A DNA stretch of 64,000 nt from Candidatus Obscuribacterales bacterium (GCA_019746975.1 JAIERK010000013.1:95678-159677); one strand, 5' to 3'. Counted from the first letter of the stretch, positions 1 to 9,597 are shown. Made by a program: numbers and translations. The notes: generated from the sequence alone by a model not told the origin.

Positions 1-1092
1 CCCTGGTAGCACTGGTGGTGCTAAGCGTCCGCCCGACTTTACCGTTAACTGCCCAGGCGAGAAGGCTGATGCAATCTTGGTTGGCGCAGCGGCTGGTGTG
101 AGGTCGTTAAGTAGTTTTGCTGCGTTATTGAGAATATTTGGCGAGTTGGATGGAGCTGTAAGCGCAGGTAGATCATTCTTGGCCGCGGCTGCCGTCGTCC
201 TGACGAGTGGATTGAGCGGAGTCAGATTCGATCTGCTTGGTTGGACCGGCTTATTGACAGGCAAGGGCATAGAGGGACCCTCGATGGGTGGTTTCGTTTC
301 TGTTTTGACAGGCTGCGTGGAATCTGGATTTGCCTGGGGTTTTGCGGGAGCTGGTTTGGATTCTGTTTTGTTTGGTTGTGAGTGATTTTCAACTTTGGGT
401 CTAGTTGGCTGATCTGATCTACTGGTGTCAGGTCTGGCTGCGGCAGCGGATGCACCAGGTTGTCGATTTTCCCGACGGGGTCGGTTGGAACGCAACAGAT
501 CCGCATCGATGATTGCGCGATTGGGTGTGCGAGGTGGTGTCTTCGTCGGTTGTATCGGGTTTTCGAAACGAATCTCGGTTATCTGTACCTGCGGAGGGGC
601 AGGAAGAAGAAAGAAGAAAGCGAAGATCACCAGGGTCGCCATCAAAACGTTATGAACCAGATAGCTGCCGCTTGCTGCTTCAGAAATGTGCATTACGCAT
701 GGTGGATAGATTGTGTTTCTTCTGACCGTCTTGGCTCTATCGAATGCATCGCGCATTGAAAAAGCGATGAAGGCCAAATAGAGTAACAGCAACACAATAC
801 ATGCGGGGCTGCCTGCATGGTATGCAGAGAGAGCATCAACGATATCTCTGTTCGGAGTTATGTTGAAATTTTGACCAACTATCTGGAGGCTACTGATCAA
901 GGCTTTATTGAAGGTTAGTACGGCCAAGATCACCATGTTAGTGAGTGCCACCATGAAAAATAGCAGCCCTTTTCGAGGTTCTGAGTTATAGATTTGTCCC
1001 AACCCAGGGATAAGCGAAAGTGAGCTTGCCACCTTCGGATCCCGCATCATTGGAAAATCTAAAACAACTTCATTGTTATTTTGTCTAATCAT
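1..1092 (-). CDS. TonB-like membrane protein with Pro/Lys-rich linker (3' end outside window)
   Basis: The reading frame is open from ATG at 1092 to the left edge (364 codons visible), so this is a partial gene. GGGA lies about 9 bases before the ATG. Residues about 25-36 read SLIPGLGQIYN, a motif typical of small PGxGQxYNG-type membrane domains. Three hydrophobic segments follow (about 43-62, 95-112 and 145-165). From about residue 175 the protein becomes a long linker rich in Pro, Lys, Thr and Asn (PAPAKP, PVKTETKPP). A membrane anchor plus a Pro/Lys linker is the layout of TonB-type energy transducers, but the C-terminal domain that would settle this is not in the window. It is transcribed divergently from the gene at 1240. 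Confidence 0.7.
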   Translation of the reverse strand, partial: MIRQNNNEVVLDFPMMRDPKVASSLSLIPGLGQIYNSEPRKGLLFFMVALTNMVILAVLTFNKALISSLQIVGQNFNITPNRDIVDALSAYHAGSPACIVLLLLYLAFIAFSMRDAFDRAKTVRRNTIYPPCVMHISEAASGSYLVHNVLMATLVIFAFFFLLPAPPQVQITEIRFENPIQPTKTPPRTPNRAIIDADLLRSNRPRRENRQPGASAAAARPDTSRSDQPTRPKVENHSQPNKTESKPAPAKPQANPDSTQPVKTETKPPIEGPSMPLPVNKPVQPSRSNLTPLNPLVRTTAAAAKNDLPALTAPSNSPNILNNAAKLLNDLTPAAAPTKIASAFSPGQLTVKSGGRLAPPVLPG

Positions 1093-1239
1093 AAGCTTAG
1101 TCCCAAAGCGCCTCGACACAACTTCAGTCTATTGGGAGCCGGCTACGAATAGCACTGCTAAAACGGTGGGGCGTAACTGGGACTTGCCCTGATCGTTTTT
1201 CCGGGATTAACCGACTTGCGCGATTTGAGGGATAATGAT

Positions 1240-2034
1240 TTGGTGCTCGAGGCTTTTCTCTTGATCCTTCGCGACACGAAATCAATTTTTGCAATAGTAT
1301 GTGCGGCTCTATCAGCCGGACTCTTCTGTGAACCAGCTTTTTCTTCGAAATCGGATATGCAAAAAGTGCAAGTAGAAAAGAGTGCACCGACAGTTGCCAG
1401 GCGCATGTTCATTCCGTGGAATCCTTTCGAGGAGAGACCGACGCTGGAGCCCGGACAGAAGGCACTCACGCAGTTTTACTTCAAACTATCTGCTGGCGCC
1501 GATGATATCGAGGTGCTTGATGAAAAGCAAAAACATGGGCGCTGGTTTGTCGACGTACAGATCAAGAGCCTTCGATTGAAACTATCGTTGCCGATCGTGA
1601 TCTGGACTCCGCATGGCGCGCCTCGAAAGTGTCTTCAACACGAGGAGGGTCACCGGATAATCGCAGAGCGAATTTACGAATTCTCTGATGACATAATTAC
1701 CTATCTAGCCAATAGGGTAATTGTTCAAAGCGTTCGTGGTGAAGGTGGCGATCGCTCTTCTGCTGTGCGTGATGCCGTAAAGCGAGCGACGACAGAACTC
1801 AATCAATCATATCGGACTGCGGTTCTAGACTATTCTAAGTTGGTAACTGAAGAGTATGACAAAATCACAAAACATGGACTTGACGATATTTCCGAGGAAG
1901 ATGCGATAGCTAAGGCTTTTGAAACCTGTGAACCGCAGATGTCCCGCCTTCTGGAAAAGAGTGAACCATCCTATGCACCGCTTAAACAGGTGTCCGGACC
2001 GATGACCAAGCTCCGAAAGTCCGATTCTGAATAG
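1240..2034 (+). CDS. Secreted protein with HExxH (HEEGH) motif, DUF922-like
   Basis: Predicted exported protein of about 264 residues. TTG at 1240 is chosen because GAGGG (1227-1231) sits 8 bases upstream; GTG at 1243 or TTG at 1216 are possible. A hydrophobic signal-like stretch (SIFAIVCAALSAG) follows the start. The motif CLQHEEGHRIIAE contains HExxH, as in DUF922-type putative zinc-dependent proteases. The second half is charged and helical, with a coiled-coil look. Peptidase activity is inferred only from the motif. It is divergent from the membrane protein ending at 1092. Confidence 0.65.
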   Translation: MVLEAFLLILRDTKSIFAIVCAALSAGLFCEPAFSSKSDMQKVQVEKSAPTVARRMFIPWNPFEERPTLEPGQKALTQFYFKLSAGADDIEVLDEKQKHGRWFVDVQIKSLRLKLSLPIVIWTPHGAPRKCLQHEEGHRIIAERIYEFSDDIITYLANRVIVQSVRGEGGDRSSAVRDAVKRATTELNQSYRTAVLDYSKLVTEEYDKITKHGLDDISEEDAIAKAFETCEPQMSRLLEKSEPSYAPLKQVSGPMTKLRKSDSE

Positions 2035-2357
2035 CGGGCGTAGCATTTTAGTCTTGAGGATCTGCGCATCCCGCGAGACTAGGTGGTCCTTCGCTTCATG
2101 GAGCCGATTGCTTGAGGGGGGGTGATTGCCAGTCCTTTCTAGTTCCTTCCAACTGCTGCAGTTTTATTCACTGATCATTAGGAGTGTGAAGATAGATCGG
2201 GTGGATGGCTTTTGTGTATTTGAGTGATATCTTCGTCGCTGCGCTCGAGCATGGCAGATTATGTTACCTTCCATTGGCGAGTCGAACGCACTCACGCATG
2301 ACAAGGAGAGTACAATGGTGTGCTGCATTGCTCTAGAGTGTTGTCAAAAGCACGTTG
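2035..2357. other. Intergenic region before the permease
   Basis: No supported gene. The stretch ends with a strong Shine-Dalgarno sequence, AAGGAGAG at 2302-2309, followed by ATG at 2315. That ATG opens a frame that is not the permease frame. The frame is Cys-rich, runs through the permease start and ends at 2638. No recognised riboswitch or clear terminator is visible. Confidence 0.4.
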
Positions 2358-3803
2358 ATGGTACCTGCCGCGATAATCCTTATCTTTCTGATTATGGCTG
2401 GCCTCATGTATACGAGGCGGGTGTCTGCCCTTTTGGCTCTTCCGATAATGGCTCTTTTGATGGCTGCGATAGGCGGCATTCCAGGACCGGAAATCCTCGA
2501 GGAGGTTATTACCAAAGGGTCGGTCAAGCTTCACATGGCTTACACGACTACCATGTTCGGCGCGATTCTGGCCGAGTTGATGAACAGGCATGGTATAGCG
2601 AAAGCATTGGTTCGCTGGGTTGCGGAGTTTGCCGGTGACAACCCGTACGTTCTCGGTGTGATACTGACTATGGTGACTGCGCTGCTGTTTTCCACTCTGG
2701 GTGGACTTGGAGCGGTGATAATGATCGGCACCATTATTTTACCGGTCATGTTGTCTATCGGGATCTCCGCGACTACAGCCGGCGGGCTCTATCTCTTTGG
2801 TATTAGTCTTGGTGGCATGTTCAACTTGGCTAACTGGCAATTGTACTCGGATGTCTTGAAAGTCGCACAGCCCACGATTGTGCAATTCGTCGTCCCATTT
2901 TCATTCATTCTTGGACTTGCTATTTTGCTATTCCTCCTCGTCGAGCTCAAGAATTGGCGCAACTTAAAGTACTTTTTCGCATTCTCCGGGCTAGCGCTTG
3001 TGTCGCTAGTCGGTGTGCTTCGTGGTGGCTTACCATACGCCTCGGGTGACACTGCCCCAACGTCCTTAGCGGCGCCGGTAGCGCCGAGTGTGGTACCATG
3101 GTCGATACCGGCAGCAGTGTTTGTCCTTGCTTGCCTGACGGCATTTGCGATCTATCGCAACTCGAGTAAGAGTATAAAGTTGTCCGGCTTTGCGCTGATT
3201 ACTCCGATCTTGCCTCTCCTGCTCGTCCTCGGTTGCGGTTGGGGGATTATGCCGGCATTTGTGGCGGCCATCTTCTATGGAACCCTCATTACCTGGCAGA
3301 GAGACTCGATCAACCAGCTTACGCGTGCCATTATAGATGGTATTACCACGGTGATTCCGGCGATGTTCTTGATGATCGGAATTGGAATGCTTATTTCGGC
3401 AGTAAGCAACGAGCGAATTGCTGGCGCGATTGCGCCGTTGATTGCGCAGCTTGTCCCGACAACGGCATTCTGGTATGTCCTTGTATTTACTCTCTTGACT
3501 CCGGCTGCTCTATACAGAGGACCGCTCAGCCTCTGGGGTATGGGCAGCGGTCTTGTGAAGCTTATTCAATCCTCCACACCGCTCAGTGGTGCAGCAATCA
3601 TGGGAATGCTACTCTCAGTCGGTCAAGTTCAAGGTATCTGCGATCCTACCAACACTCACAACATTTGGATCGCCACCTATCTGGGTAGCGATACGCAAGC
3701 GCTGTTTCGAAAGACAATTCTGTACGCATGGCTTTGCGCGTTCTCCGGTTTAATCCTCGCATGCGTGATGCAATTCGTACCCTTTATGGCTCCAACGAGG
3801 TAG
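2358..3803 (+). CDS. Multi-pass permease, ion-transporter/citrate-transporter-like
   Basis: Inner-membrane protein of 481 residues with about 10-12 hydrophobic segments, starting MVPAAIILIFLIMAG. Gly-rich and Pro/Asn-containing loops (for example CDPTNTHNIW near the C-terminus) resemble transporters of organic acids or amino acids of the IT-superfamily type. The exact family and substrate cannot be read from sequence alone. The stop at 3803 lies 7 bases before the hydantoinase-family gene at 3811, so the two are almost certainly co-transcribed and may share a substrate. The start is uncertain: TTG at 2355 and ATG at 2358 are adjacent and neither has a good Shine-Dalgarno sequence, while a strong one upstream serves another frame. 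Confidence 0.75.
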   Translation: MVPAAIILIFLIMAGLMYTRRVSALLALPIMALLMAAIGGIPGPEILEEVITKGSVKLHMAYTTTMFGAILAELMNRHGIAKALVRWVAEFAGDNPYVLGVILTMVTALLFSTLGGLGAVIMIGTIILPVMLSIGISATTAGGLYLFGISLGGMFNLANWQLYSDVLKVAQPTIVQFVVPFSFILGLAILLFLLVELKNWRNLKYFFAFSGLALVSLVGVLRGGLPYASGDTAPTSLAAPVAPSVVPWSIPAAVFVLACLTAFAIYRNSSKSIKLSGFALITPILPLLLVLGCGWGIMPAFVAAIFYGTLITWQRDSINQLTRAIIDGITTVIPAMFLMIGIGMLISAVSNERIAGAIAPLIAQLVPTTAFWYVLVFTLLTPAALYRGPLSLWGMGSGLVKLIQSSTPLSGAAIMGMLLSVGQVQGICDPTNTHNIWIATYLGSDTQALFRKTILYAWLCAFSGLILACVMQFVPFMAPTR

Positions 3804-3810
3804 CTCACGG

Positions 3811-5961
3811 ATGAGCGGCATGATCAGAGTTGGTATTGACGTTGGTGGCACGTTCACGCATGCGGTCGCTATCGATTCCGGGAGCATGAAGATCGTCGGA
3901 AGCGTGAAAGTACCAACTTCGCATCGTGCCAAAGAAGGAGTGGCGCTCGGAATAGTTGAAGCGCTCAAGAAGTTGTTGACCGAGTCTTCGATCTCGGCAG
4001 AGTCGGTGGGTTTCATTGCTCACAGCACCACCCAGGCCACCAATGCGCTTCTCGAAGGAGATGTTGCGCCTGTCGGGATTGTTGCTATGGGAAGCGGTAT
4101 CAATGGCGCCATTGCACGTCGAGTGTCCTCTCTCGGCAAACTCGAATTGGCACCGGACAAGTATCTAAATACGTTTCACAAATTCATCGATACCGGTCGA
4201 CCCGTTACTGCCGAAGCTGTCAAAAAAGCTGTCGATGAACTCGTGAAACAGGGTGCCAAGGCGATCGCAGTCAGCGAAGCATTTTCAGTCGATGACTCTG
4301 CTAACGAGGCGATGGCCGTCTCCGTTGTACGGGAGATGGGTCTACCTGCCACGGCCGGCCATGAAGTGAGTCAACTCTATGGATACAAGGTGCGGACAAG
4401 AACAGCGGTAATCAATGCATCGATGTTGCCGAAGATGATTGAAAGTGCGGATATGACGGAGTCCAGTGTTAGAGAAGCCGGGATCACTGCTCCAGTAATG
4501 ATCATGCGCTCGGACGGCGGCGTTATGGATATCGACGCGATGCGCAAACGCCCGATTCTGACCATGCTATCCGGACCGGCCGCCGGCGTGGCCGCCGCAA
4601 TGATGTTCCTTCGAATTTCCGATGGGGTGTTCCTCGAAGTGGGAGGAACCTCGACTGACATATCAGCAATCAGCAACGGACGCGCCAAGATCAAAACTGC
4701 CGAAATTGGCGGGCATCGTGTGTATATGAGGACTCTTGACGTTAGAACAGTTGGCGTCGCGGGTGGTTCGCTCGCCCGAATCAGAGGGGGCAAGCTCCTC
4801 GATGTTGGACCAAGAAGCGCTCATATTGCCGGTCTTGTATACTCGGCATTTTCAGATCCGATGGCAAAACCGAAGGTGGAGTTAATCAAGCCGATGCCTG
4901 ATGATCCATCCGATTACGTGATGTTGAGCGATACAGATAACAGCGAATCTAGACAGTGTGTCACGCCGACTTGCGCCGCCAATCTACTTAAGCTTGTGCC
5001 TGCTGGTAACTGTGCTGCGGGCAACGACAACTCTGTATCGTCGGCTCTAGCTGCGGTTGGCGCAACTATCGGTCTGTCTGCGGAGAATGCGGCCACCGAG
5101 ATGCTCAGGCTTGCCGCCAAGAAATGCATTCCCATAGTCGAAGATCTGATCAAAGATCATAAGCTGGACGGCGAACTCGTCATGTTGATTGGTGGCGGTG
5201 GCGGTGCCGCTGCGATTGTGCCGTTTGTTGCCAAAGAGATGGGGTTGCGCTTTCAAATTGCCGAGCATGCTGACGTAATTTCCGCTATTGGTGTAGCGCT
5301 TGCTTTGATTAGAGAGACGGTCGAGCGTCAGATTGTCAACCCAAGTGATGATGACATTTTGCGTCTCAGGCAGGAAGCTCATGCGTCTGTCGAGAAGATG
5401 GGGGCGGATCCGGCATCAATTGAGGTGCATATCGAGATTGATACCAGGACCAGTGTTGTTCGCGCTACCGCATGTGGTGCAACCAGCATGACAAAGGACG
5501 GAGCGATTCAGGAAGCGACAACTCCCGAGGAGCGAAAATCTCTAGCAGCGGAATCGATGAGGGTAGCGGTGGCGGAGGTCAGCCTCGGCTTTGAAGGCAA
5601 GTTCTTTCAAATCTATTCGACGGACAAGTCCGAGAAGCGGATGCTGGGATTGCTTTCACACCGCTTGAAATCAATTCGGGTTCTGGATCATACCGGCGGA
5701 ATTAGACTGCAATTCCGTAATGCGGCGTATCAGGCATGCAAAGTAGACGAATTAGACAGAACGCTCGGCGAGCTCATCGAACAGCATTCCGAATGGGGCG
5801 ATGCCGGGAAGGTAATACCGGATATGGTGCTGCTCGCGGGTCCCAAGATTATCGATCTGTCCGGTGTTCTGGACTCTCACCAGGTGCAGGCTTTAGCTCG
5901 AGCTGAAATGGAGTTGGTCCCACGCGAAGCGGAGGTTGTTGCTATCGCCAGATTGAATTGA
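3811..5961 (+). CDS. Hydantoinase/oxoprolinase family protein (HyuA-like)
   Basis: Protein of 716 residues of the hydantoinase A / 5-oxoprolinase family, ATP-dependent hydrolases or carboxylases acting on cyclic amides. It begins IRVGIDVGGTFTHAV, the actin-like phosphate-1 loop of the family. Further signatures are STTQATNALLEGD (about 72-84), MRSDGGVMD (about 231), LSGPAAGVAAAMMF (about 253) and LEVGGTSTDIS (about 275), all typical of the Hydantoinase_A core. The C-terminal third is family-specific and gives no substrate. No HyuB partner is next to it; its neighbour is a permease 7 bases upstream. The real substrate is unknown. Confidence 0.85.
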   Translation: MSGMIRVGIDVGGTFTHAVAIDSGSMKIVGSVKVPTSHRAKEGVALGIVEALKKLLTESSISAESVGFIAHSTTQATNALLEGDVAPVGIVAMGSGINGAIARRVSSLGKLELAPDKYLNTFHKFIDTGRPVTAEAVKKAVDELVKQGAKAIAVSEAFSVDDSANEAMAVSVVREMGLPATAGHEVSQLYGYKVRTRTAVINASMLPKMIESADMTESSVREAGITAPVMIMRSDGGVMDIDAMRKRPILTMLSGPAAGVAAAMMFLRISDGVFLEVGGTSTDISAISNGRAKIKTAEIGGHRVYMRTLDVRTVGVAGGSLARIRGGKLLDVGPRSAHIAGLVYSAFSDPMAKPKVELIKPMPDDPSDYVMLSDTDNSESRQCVTPTCAANLLKLVPAGNCAAGNDNSVSSALAAVGATIGLSAENAATEMLRLAAKKCIPIVEDLIKDHKLDGELVMLIGGGGGAAAIVPFVAKEMGLRFQIAEHADVISAIGVALALIRETVERQIVNPSDDDILRLRQEAHASVEKMGADPASIEVHIEIDTRTSVVRATACGATSMTKDGAIQEATTPEERKSLAAESMRVAVAEVSLGFEGKFFQIYSTDKSEKRMLGLLSHRLKSIRVLDHTGGIRLQFRNAAYQACKVDELDRTLGELIEQHSEWGDAGKVIPDMVLLAGPKIIDLSGVLDSHQVQALARAEMELVPREAEVVAIARLN

Positions 5962-6008
5962 GATTTGACAAGAGACGACAGAATATTAATTTTTGCCAAC
6001 AGGCGACT

Positions 6009-6398
6009 ATGTCAGGTTTTTCCCCGAACGATCAAGACCTTTTAGAGCGTGGAATCAGTGAATTCAACACGCGCGAGTTTTTCGAGTGTCACGAGACGCT
6101 CGAGGAGCTCTGGCAGAAGTATCTTGAACCAGATCGAGAGCTGATTCAGGGAATAATTCAAATTGCGGTCGGTTACTACCATCAGTTGCGAAACAATTCG
6201 GTGGGTGCGTTAAAACTGTTAAGACGAGGTTTGCAAAGAGTCGAAAAATTCGCTCCGGCACACTTTAATCTCGATCTGGTGCCGTTTATGGAAAAGGTTT
6301 CACAAGACATACTCACAATCGAAAAAAACGTCGATCCGCCTCCCGTCGCCCTTCACATACCGACCATAGAATTTATTTCCCCGTCCCCCAATTGTTGA
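6009..6398 (+). CDS. DUF309 domain protein
   Basis: Small protein of about 129 residues matching the DUF309 family (core pattern NTREFFECHETLEELW, then QGIIQIAVGYYHQLRNN). The family is a helical bundle with conserved His and Glu and no settled function. The start at ATG 6009 is chosen because the domain begins soon after it and AGG lies about 6 bases upstream; the open frame reaches back to a TTG at 5958 that overlaps the stop of the preceding gene. Close packing after the hydantoinase-family gene suggests the same transcript. Confidence 0.8.
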   Translation: MSGFSPNDQDLLERGISEFNTREFFECHETLEELWQKYLEPDRELIQGIIQIAVGYYHQLRNNSVGALKLLRRGLQRVEKFAPAHFNLDLVPFMEKVSQDILTIEKNVDPPPVALHIPTIEFISPSPNC

Positions 6399-6484
6399 AT
6401 TGTTTCCAACCAGTTATTATCACAAACACGAGCTCTTCATGGTTGGGTTTTCATGAGCTCTAGACGATCCAGAAAGAAGCAACA

Positions 6485-7402
6485 GTGAAAACGGGTCAGA
6501 AAATACTTGTAGTCGACGACGAACAATCCAACACCTTGTTACTTTCCGAGGTGCTGAAGGATGCTGGCTATGTTGTCGATTCCGCCAACGATGGCTTCAA
6601 AGCGATCGCTGCTTGTAAAGTGCGTACTCCTGATGTCATCATCCTCGACCTGCACATGCCGCTGATGGGTGGCATGGCCGTGTATCAGCGGCTGAAAAAG
6701 GAAGAGAAAACCAGCCATATCCCTATTATCTTTTTAGGCTCGCGCGAAGAGCCGGTCCCGGACATCGTCGGCGACGAGCCGGGTAACGAGGACATTATCT
6801 TCAAACCGGTTCAACCGGCTGAGCTCCTTACGCGTGTCAAGAGCATTCTTCGAGAAAAGGCTCTTCGAGACGAATTGCGCAAGAAAGAGAGCCAGATAAG
6901 AGAGCTTTCTCTTACCGACAGTTTGACCGATGTGCGCAGCCTGCGCTATCTTCAGGAGTTCTTGAAGCTTGGTATCAAGCAGGGCCGACGCTACGGAGTG
7001 CCGCTCAGTGTGGTGATTCTCGAGGTCGATAATCATAAGGATCTACTTAAGCATTACGGACAGAAGACTGCGGATACGGTAGTTGCACAGATTGCGACCG
7101 TGATCTGCAATCAAATGCGCGATTCCGACATAGTTGTCAGGTCTGGTTCTTTTGAATTTACAGTCGGATTGACCGTCACGCCTCGTGATGGAGCAATCGA
7201 AGTTGCCGAGCGTCTCCGTACATCAATACAGGATGCCAATTTCCGCGCCGATAACGATACGGTCAGCATTACCGTTGCCGTCGGTATCTGCCAATTTGCG
7301 CCTCATATGGATGACGAAGGCAAAGTTCTTTTATCGCATGCTCGGGCAGCGGTCGAACATGCCCATCAAGATGGCGGCAATCGCAGTTTGATGGCAGAGT
7401 AA
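6485..7402 (+). CDS. Response regulator receiver with degenerate GGDEF domain
   Basis: Protein of 305 residues starting at GTG 6485. The N-terminal receiver domain has the acidic pair D11-D12, phosphoacceptor D55 (IILDLHMP) and K107 (FKPVQP). A short helix leads to a GGDEF-type domain (about 140-300) opening LSLTDSLTDVRSLRYL. The active-site loop reads SGSFEF instead of GGDEF and the partner metal position is IDNHKD-like (VDNHKD), so diguanylate cyclase activity is unlikely. The domain may bind nucleotide or protein instead. No sensor kinase is adjacent, so the partner is unknown. Confidence 0.9.
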   Translation: MKTGQKILVVDDEQSNTLLLSEVLKDAGYVVDSANDGFKAIAACKVRTPDVIILDLHMPLMGGMAVYQRLKKEEKTSHIPIIFLGSREEPVPDIVGDEPGNEDIIFKPVQPAELLTRVKSILREKALRDELRKKESQIRELSLTDSLTDVRSLRYLQEFLKLGIKQGRRYGVPLSVVILEVDNHKDLLKHYGQKTADTVVAQIATVICNQMRDSDIVVRSGSFEFTVGLTVTPRDGAIEVAERLRTSIQDANFRADNDTVSITVAVGICQFAPHMDDEGKVLLSHARAAVEHAHQDGGNRSLMAE

Positions 7403-7540
7403 TTTAGGGACGCTCCCGTCACCCTACCTAATTCCTAATCTATATGAATTACGCGCTGGAAGATGTGGCGCGAAATCAACTGTCGTGTGACAATAATTCC
7501 AGGCCTGCCGCGAAGTCAAGGGACTATTTTTACACGCCGT

Positions 7541-7614
7541 CGGGGCGTAGCGCAGCTTGGTAGCGCGTCCGTTTCGGGTGCGGAAGGCCGGAGGTTCAAA
7601 TCCTCTCGCCCCGA
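7541..7614 (+). tRNA. tRNA-Pro (anticodon CGG)
   Basis: A complete cloverleaf can be drawn. The acceptor stem is CGGGGCG with CGCCCCG plus discriminator A. The D arm is GCGC..GCGC with AGCTTGGTA. The anticodon stem TCCGT/GCGGA has loop TTCGGGT, giving anticodon CGG at 7575-7577. The T arm is GGAGG TTCAAAT CCTCT. G follows the anticodon, as usual for tRNA-Pro. CCA is not encoded. A T-run follows directly and may terminate transcription. Confidence 0.96.
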
Positions 7615-7802
7615 TTTTTTTTGAATTAAACAAACAGAGTTTTCAGCATGGCGGTGGACGCTTATGCTTTAAGGCGCGGTTGATTCTGCAAAAGCAGAAT
7701 TTGCCGACCGGTCGAATCGTAGTCTAATCGATATCGATTTTGATCCGACGGTTCCAAAGAAGAATCGATCAGGCTTAGCAATCTTGTCGTGGGCAAAAAC
7801 AC

Positions 7803-8432
7803 ATGTTCGCATTCTTAAAAGGCGTCATTCATTCCAAAGATTTATCCGGTGGGGCAGTCAACCGACTTGTCCTCGACGTGTCCGGAGTAGGTTTTGAAAT
7901 CTGGATGGCAACCCGCAATCTGCTTGGTATTGGTCAACCTGGTGAAGAGGCCATCGTGCATACCCTGATGGCCGTTCGCGAGACCGAAATCACGATTTTT
8001 GGATTTGAAACTGCCGATGAAAGGCAGCTTTGCCAGATATTGCAGACCGTGAGCGGCGTGGGACCGAAGCTGGCTCTTGCGATCGTCGGAACGCTTGGAG
8101 TGAAGCTGGTTGTCGATGCAGTGCTTTCGGAAGACACTAAGACCATCAGTCAGACCCCCGGTGTCGGACCGAAGGTCGCGCAACGGATCATTCTGGAACT
8201 CCAAACCAAGATGGAGGAGTTTAGCAGTAGACTTGGCTCGCCTCTGGATCCGGTAAAGGTTAGCGGAGCGATTCAAGAAGAGGTGCGCGGCATACTGACC
8301 AATCTTGGTTACACCGTGACCGAGGTAACTATGGCTTTGAAGAAAGCTCAACTGGAAGAGACGGTGGGCGAGGATGTTGAAAGCCTGGTAAGGTATAGCT
8401 TGAAGGTGCTTGGAGCTTCGGCATTATCCTGA
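7803..8432 (+). CDS. ruvA: Holliday junction branch migration protein RuvA
   Basis: Protein of 209 residues. RuvA forms the tetramer that binds Holliday junctions and recruits the RuvB motor. The OB-fold N-terminus starts FAFLKGVIHSKD. Two helix-hairpin-helix motifs follow, VSGVGPKLALAI (about 80-91) and TPGVGPKVAQRII (about 117-129). The C-terminal RuvB-contacting domain has LTNLGYTVTEV...AL. Length is normal. ruvB and ruvC are not nearby. The next gene begins 25 bases downstream. Confidence 0.97.
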   Translation: MFAFLKGVIHSKDLSGGAVNRLVLDVSGVGFEIWMATRNLLGIGQPGEEAIVHTLMAVRETEITIFGFETADERQLCQILQTVSGVGPKLALAIVGTLGVKLVVDAVLSEDTKTISQTPGVGPKVAQRIILELQTKMEEFSSRLGSPLDPVKVSGAIQEEVRGILTNLGYTVTEVTMALKKAQLEETVGEDVESLVRYSLKVLGASALS

Positions 8433-8457
8433 ATTCTGGTTCGGAGAGTCAATAACC

Positions 8458-9597
8458 ATGGCTGCTCGCTCTATCTGGAGCGCGACCCTTGCAGGTGCGG
8501 TAATAGGAATATCGGCAGCTTCCGTTGTGCTGCTGGTGCCGGTTATCGGTATCCGAAAGGATATTGACCATCTCATTCTTCATTGGCAGGAACTGGCGCT
8601 ATATGGAAGCTGCATTGCTGTAAGTGCTGTCGCTGGTGCAAGATATAGATATTGTGCCGCCAAGCAGTACCAGGACTTCTTGGAAGACGGTTTAGAAGTA
8701 GAATCAGACCCTGCACCGGATGCGATACCGCATATAATACTGGATACGGTGCACAGACCGCCAGTCGAGCTTCGTGACGAGCACTCACCTGCAATCATCG
8801 ATGAGCAGCTGGTTGCATCAACAATGGAGCCGGAAAATGAAGGAGAGAGATTTACAAGCTCGCTTGAATCGAGTGGTAGCGCTCTTCCCGTCTCTTTGAC
8901 CAGGTCGGGCGATGAGAGCTTTACCCCTGTCAGTCTCCCTCTCAACTTTCGAGGGGACACGCAGACCGAAGAGTCGAAAAGGGATGAAGAACAGAGTTGC
9001 GATGACCTGAATGCTAGAGCCGATGTTTCGATCAGCGAGCGGCCATCGGACTTACCTCCGATTGCATTATCCGCCGAGTCGGATATGGACAACAGTGATG
9101 TGCTAACTGAGCCCCAGATAGAAGAAAGCCTTGCCGGTGGACCGAAAAAGCGCAGATTGGGCTTGCAGTCCGCGGATTCTAAGGGTCGTACGTTGAGTCT
9201 CGTCATTCTTCTGTATCTGATTCTATTCGTCAAATGCGCCGTGCTTTGCCAACGACTGCAATTGGGCGTCATCATTATGGATCCTGTCAGTGAAGAGTTG
9301 CTCCGTACCTTTGGTCTGGGGGTGACGGTTATCGGTCTTTACCTGACCATCAGGGGGCTATTTGTAGTGAAGATCTCCCCTCAGACCTTGCAAGCATCAC
9401 CGGATATGGTGCCAGTGCCGAGTCCGCATGTACCACGAACACTTCTATCTTTTCTCCGAAATCATCCAATATGTACCGGGTGGCTCGTGATTTTGAGCGG
9501 ATTACCTCTCGTCTATCAGGCTTGGTTCCCGCTTCTTGCTGTTCCTGGAATATTTGTAGCCATGAACTGGATGTTTCCTAGTCGAAAGCACGCATAG
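8458..9597 (+). CDS. Membrane protein of unknown function with acidic central region
   Basis: Protein of about 379 residues from ATG 8458, preceded by GGAGAG about 10 bases upstream. Two hydrophobic segments lie at the N-terminus (about 8-30 and 41-58). A polar, Ser/Glu/Asp-rich, probably disordered middle follows (about 75-235). Three more hydrophobic segments lie near the C-terminus (about 243-262, 283-305 and 342-372). No family is recognised. It follows ruvA by 25 bases and is probably on the same transcript. Confidence 0.75.
   Translation: MAARSIWSATLAGAVIGISAASVVLLVPVIGIRKDIDHLILHWQELALYGSCIAVSAVAGARYRYCAAKQYQDFLEDGLEVESDPAPDAIPHIILDTVHRPPVELRDEHSPAIIDEQLVASTMEPENEGERFTSSLESSGSALPVSLTRSGDESFTPVSLPLNFRGDTQTEESKRDEEQSCDDLNARADVSISERPSDLPPIALSAESDMDNSDVLTEPQIEESLAGGPKKRRLGLQSADSKGRTLSLVILLYLILFVKCAVLCQRLQLGVIIMDPVSEELLRTFGLGVTVIGLYLTIRGLFVVKISPQTLQASPDMVPVPSPHVPRTLLSFLRNHPICTGWLVILSGLPLVYQAWFPLLAVPGIFVAMNWMFPSRKHA

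Noticed and set aside
2261..2638. 125-codon Cys-rich frame overlapping the permease
   Set aside because: Most of it is the out-of-frame shadow of the permease. Only its ribosome site is noteworthy and is reported as a finding.
7424..7633. Minus-strand 69-codon frame (contains ARGFEPPAFRTRNG)
   Set aside because: It is the translation of the antisense of tRNA-Pro; this false-protein pattern is common across tRNA genes.
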